This document shows, in pieces, positions 60,286 through 64,000 of a stretch of 64,000 nucleotides of DNA. Position 1 is the first letter of the stretch. Each line of letters begins with the position of its first letter. The notes under the pieces are model-generated. The model saw only the letters and a list, made by a program, of their open reading frames with translations. It was not told the DNA's origin and did not search any database. This DNA is from Bisporella sp. PMI_857 (taxonomy: Eukaryota; Ascomycota; Leotiomycetes; Helotiales; Helotiaceae): the NCBI GenBank assembly GCA_021307315.1, contig JAJSPD010000015.1, positions 496,001 through 560,000 of the forward strand. Reading direction: 5' to 3'. A program made the translations under genes and the position numbers.

Positions 60286-62040
60286 TTAGTCTCTTTTGCT
60301 GAACGTCAATGGGCAGTCATCCTAGTTCACATTAGCTGACAGTCAACAAAAATAAGACCAGAGTGGCTTACCATCGGGAAGATGGTTGCAAAGACCTTGA
60401 TCTCTTCGGAGCGAGGAGTTGGGTGATGGACCCAGTCGAGATACATCGAGGCCTTTCCAATCATCAATGCCAGGTTACGCTGCGCATAGATTTGACCAAG
60501 GCAGTAGTGAGGGCCGGTTCCAAAAACAAGGAAGTTCTTGGCTCCCTTCTCCTCAGCATCACCAGAATAGTATCTCTCAGGATCATACTCATCTGGATTG
60601 GTATAGACCTCTGGATCTCGGAGAGCTGGATACACAGATGGGATGATCATGGCGCCTTTCGGGGCTGTGTAGGTAGGGGTAACAGGAAAGGGCTTTTTCA
60701 CTAAGTATGGTACCATGATGACTGGTGGTCTGTATCGCAACAATTCTCTTACAGCGGCCAGAGTATACTTCATCTCGTCCATATCATCCATGGTGACTGG
60801 CTTGTCGCGGTTACCGCCTCGTACGCGCAGGTTTTCCTCCCGAATCCTGTCAAGGACATCTGGACGTTGCGCCATGGTTTGGAAAAGCCAGGTTGCTGCA
60901 CTGCTGGTTGCATCTTGCGATGCAAACAAGAAAGTGAAAATGGTTTGGGAGATCTCGTAATCACTGAAATCCCGGAGTAAGGGGGATGGCTTCTCGATTC
61001 CTTCCATTGAAAGCCCTTTTTCAAGACGCTCGCGGTATCTTTGAGATTCAACCTGTGACTTGACCCATCCATCCATGATACACGTTACTTCTCCTCCAGC
61101 TTGCATTCGAACCTTGCTCTTGGCAGCGCATTTTGCAAATTCCACTAAAACCATATCGGCAGCCTTCTTGCCATAGTATGTCTTCGTAAATGGAATGATG
61201 ATTGGGAAGTTGACAAGCTCAAGTGCAGCGGTGATCAGATAGTAGTCATCCGCAATCTTCTTGATAGCCTCATCTGAAATATAGTGACCTACAAAGGTCC
61301 GGCAGGAAACGGCACACATAAGCTCTCGAAACTCTGCCATAAATGGGACAGGCTTTCCACCAGCTGCCTCAGTGACACCGAGGAACTTGTTGAGATAAAC
61401 ATTGTAGACCTCGTCTTGTCCTGGTAGGTAGCTGTCAAGGGCTTGTCGGGTAAATAAACCATTCAGACCTTTGCGGAAGTCGACATGTGCTTTACCGTCG
61501 AGGAATACCCAATTGTCTGCTCCAAGAAGCTTATGCGCGACATCCACAACACAAGGCTTGACGAAACCAGGAGAATTGAAGATCTTCCGGGACATATCAC
61601 GGGTGGATGCGATGACAACGAATCTGCATAGAATTAGCAAGCGAAACCTTCTCCTTATGGGTATAACGTACTTATGGAAAACAGAAACGCAGCTAAGCTC
61701 GCCGCTGTCCCACTTCCCCTTGTATTCGTGCCATTTTGGGTTTACGGATTGCAGGAAAGGGCCCATAAAAGGAGCTTTCCATGATGGACCAACGATTGAA
61801 CCTTTCTGCCAGATATAGCTGACTATGATACTTGGTAAGTGTTGTTCAAATACTCTAGAAAGTATACATACACTGATCGTACGCCACCGCAATTAACAAA
61901 AGTGTGACCACAACTTGCCATGCGGTCAGATTGCTGATTTTTTGCAAGACATTATTCACTTGGTCATTCCCCACGAGGTGCGCGAACTTGGCATCGGCCA
62001 GGGGAGATGCGAAGCTCAGGTTCTGTGCCGTTGCCGCCAT
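60286..62040 (-). CDS. erg5: Cytochrome P450 CYP61, sterol C-22 desaturase (Erg5)
   Basis: Erg5 introduces the C22-23 double bond late in ergosterol synthesis at the ER. Exons 62040-61872, 61822-61672, 61623-60372 and 60321-60286 encode 535 residues. The ER anchor is TAWQVVVTLLLIAVAYD (about residues 40-57), followed by KGSIVGPSWKAPFMGPF. P450 signatures: I-helix TFLFASQDATSSAATWLF, K-helix AAVRELLRYRPP (ExxR) and haem loop FGTGPHYCLGQ with Cys481 as the thiolate ligand. The last exon is only 36 bases and encodes DDCPLTFSKRD after TIFPM; without it the frame runs on into intron sequence. Length and sequence fit the CYP61A family closely. Confidence 0.95.
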
Positions 62041-64000
62041 ATCGAATCGAATCGTCAGCCGTTTATGGGCTGAGGAATCCCAATTGGTTGGTACGTAAAG
62101 ATGGGTGTAATCGTACGTTACAACCACGCAGTTTCTAGCAATTGCCACGCGCAAGAAGATAGGCTGGTCAACGTCTCTGTAGACCGACTCAATACAGAGC
62201 GAGTGACTGTTGAGAAGGGGAAGGAAGAAAGAAATATTCACAGGTATCGGGATGAGGAAATTGAATGTATCTTCGCGCTAAGAGACCCTGGTCAAATTGG
62301 CTAATCTTAATCTTGGCACCTGTACACACAACCGATTGGATCATTTTCAGCCATTCAACCATTATACACTGGTATACACCACAATTGACGACTCCGTTTA
62401 CAGTACAATGTATACAAAGATACAATATACGCCGAAATATTCCTCCTGTTGACAGGTTCAAATCAATGCCACTCTTCCCAAGTACTCACCTTCGGATTTT
62501 ATGCCTGTGCAGCATCCTCTCTCGCGATACCGGCTTTCATTTTGGATTCGAGTGCTGGGCAGGAATTTCTGAGCTGGATCACAAATTGCAATCATCCGTT
62601 TGATCAGAAGGGGGTTTCTAAGCAATAGAATACAACCCTGCCTATTTCCTTCTCAGGGATCATTTTTCGACTGTCCACAAATCACGCATCGTTCCAATAA
62701 GAAGTCAGGTGAATTTCAGGGGTAATCACCAATGGCAAAAACAGCGGGGTAGACTTGGCACGGGCATGGCCTGCGTATTCGTATCAGCAATCTCACGGTT
62801 ACACAGAGGCAAGATGATACAAATATAAGCAAGGCTTTCCCCCAATCTGAGCATCTTACAATGGGACGTCATGTTATTATTTTTCTATGTGTATTCTCGC
62901 TCTTTTCCATTATAAATTTATACCTATCCTTTGTTCCGAACACAGAGCACTTCAATACTCAAATCTATTAACTATTGGAGTTTTGTACTGGAATATGCTT
63001 ATGTTGTATCCGTACGGCCACTTGCTCACCCTTGATGTCTAATAAGTATTCAAGTTGGATATTTTTTGCGTTCCAAGCTTGTGGAAGCTCTCCAACTGCG
63101 CCTTAGGGTCCATGCCACATGTTACAAATTTGATCCATGAATCCCAACGACTTCCTGCCTCTTTTCATTTTTTCATTTATGATGAGGTATATTTGCAGAA
63201 ACTCATAATCGTTGTGTAGGATCGTGCATCGATCCAAGGGTTTGATGCAATTTGTATACAGGTCAGGATACTCAACCATGCCAGCTTATCTTCTACAACC
63301 AAACATGAAATCCTTTCATCTTGATCAGCATCCTAGGATATGAGCACTGAATATCTACGTGACAGATATATCTTAGACTACATTTACCTGATGGTTTTAT
63401 TTGCTGTCTCTATTCCTGGATCCTTCTTTGAGCTATCAGTATATCATATACCTTCACACATGAGACTATTGGTATAATCTGTATGTCCCATGGGATCTGC
63501 TATCATAAGACCATGGAGATTTGTTACATTTATATGGAATACAACCATTTCAGAGGATTAAAGCAAAACTTTCAGCCTCTGTCACATCTTTAAGTGTGAT
63601 GTTCAAACGCTAAGGTACTTTATCTACGTTGTGATTAAGTTTGATTTTATGCTGCAAATTTAGTTGTTGTCAATGCTATATAGGATTCAAAACACATGAT
63701 CATAGATATTCACCTACAACGCATCTCGCAACTCCATGGAAGAACCACACGGGTACTCTCAAATTTTGAAATAGCCCCTCAGCCTCGTCTTTAACATGCA
63801 TCAAAGCATAAAAGCAATACTCACCCTTCCTAATGGTACAAAGAATTTCACTAGCCATTATATCTTTCTTAAAACCAAGAGAACAAGCTTCAATATCTGA
63901 AAATTTCCTTCACTTAGATTTATTGACTCCATACTTGCACGTTCCAGAAGTTCACGCATAGCTAATATACATGAGATCGAAAAAGTTGGGTTTTTCCTCA
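62041..64000. other. AT-rich region upstream of erg5 to the window end
   Basis: About 2 kb. The first few hundred bases are the erg5 leader and promoter, with a short CGAATCGAATCG repeat just before the start codon (about 62042-62053). No coding frame with protein-like features was seen beyond it. Confidence 0.55.

Noticed and set aside
62445..62470. GGTTCAAATC, a tRNA B-box-like string
   Set aside because: No matching A-box or cloverleaf arms at the required spacing could be formed.

Overview
The window is nuclear DNA of a filamentous ascomycete (Pezizomycotina). The evidence is the split genes with short introns of about 45-70 bases, CTAAC/CTGAC-type branch sequences, and the gene set: exocyst Sec5, DASH subunit Ask1, Tms1, Bst1 and a CYP61 sterol C-22 desaturase. 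A Leotiomycetes-like host is my guess from protein resemblance only. I see no plasmid, phage, CRISPR, rRNA or convincing tRNA feature. I rebuilt 24 protein genes by joining exons across about 54 introns; two of the 24 are broken, and the first is cut by the window edge.

Positions 1-15.5 kb are dense housekeeping DNA: a zinc-finger protein (partial), sec5, mitochondrial NAD-isocitrate dehydrogenase subunit 2, a membrane-anchored histidine acid phosphatase, the ER chaperone rot1, 5-formyltetrahydrofolate cyclo-ligase, the spliceosomal SmE protein and the importin mtr10. Most neighbours are divergent pairs sharing 300-400 base promoters or convergent pairs.

Positions 15.5-31 kb begin with a 2.5 kb gene-free stretch and a long pyrimidine-rich leader. 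They carry a bacterial-type M4 (thermolysin/protealysin family) metalloprotease with a duplicated pro-region, a Ser/Pro-rich hypothetical protein, the SWI/SNF-RSC subunit Swi3/Rsc8, the electron-transfer flavoprotein alpha subunit, adrenodoxin reductase Arh1 and a four-helix membrane protein. ETF-alpha and Arh1, two mitochondrial electron-transfer flavoproteins, converge with stop codons only 49 bases apart.

Positions 31-48 kb hold the mismatch-repair endonuclease pms1, an intact five-exon short-chain dehydrogenase, the GPI inositol deacylase bst1, an Mch1-like transporter and the serine-incorporator homologue tms1.

Positions 48-56 kb look like a decaying accessory segment: a short-chain dehydrogenase with a single-base frameshift, a possible HET-domain remnant, about 4 kb without a recognisable gene, and a clear pseudogene of a secreted FAD-linked oxidoreductase. 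Housekeeping genes resume with ask1, a 77-residue small protein and erg5, followed by about 2 kb of AT-rich DNA to the window end.

The most unusual intact locus is the intracellular M4 protease: a likely ancient bacterial acquisition, now split by introns, whose pro-region contains two copies of a protealysin-like segment.
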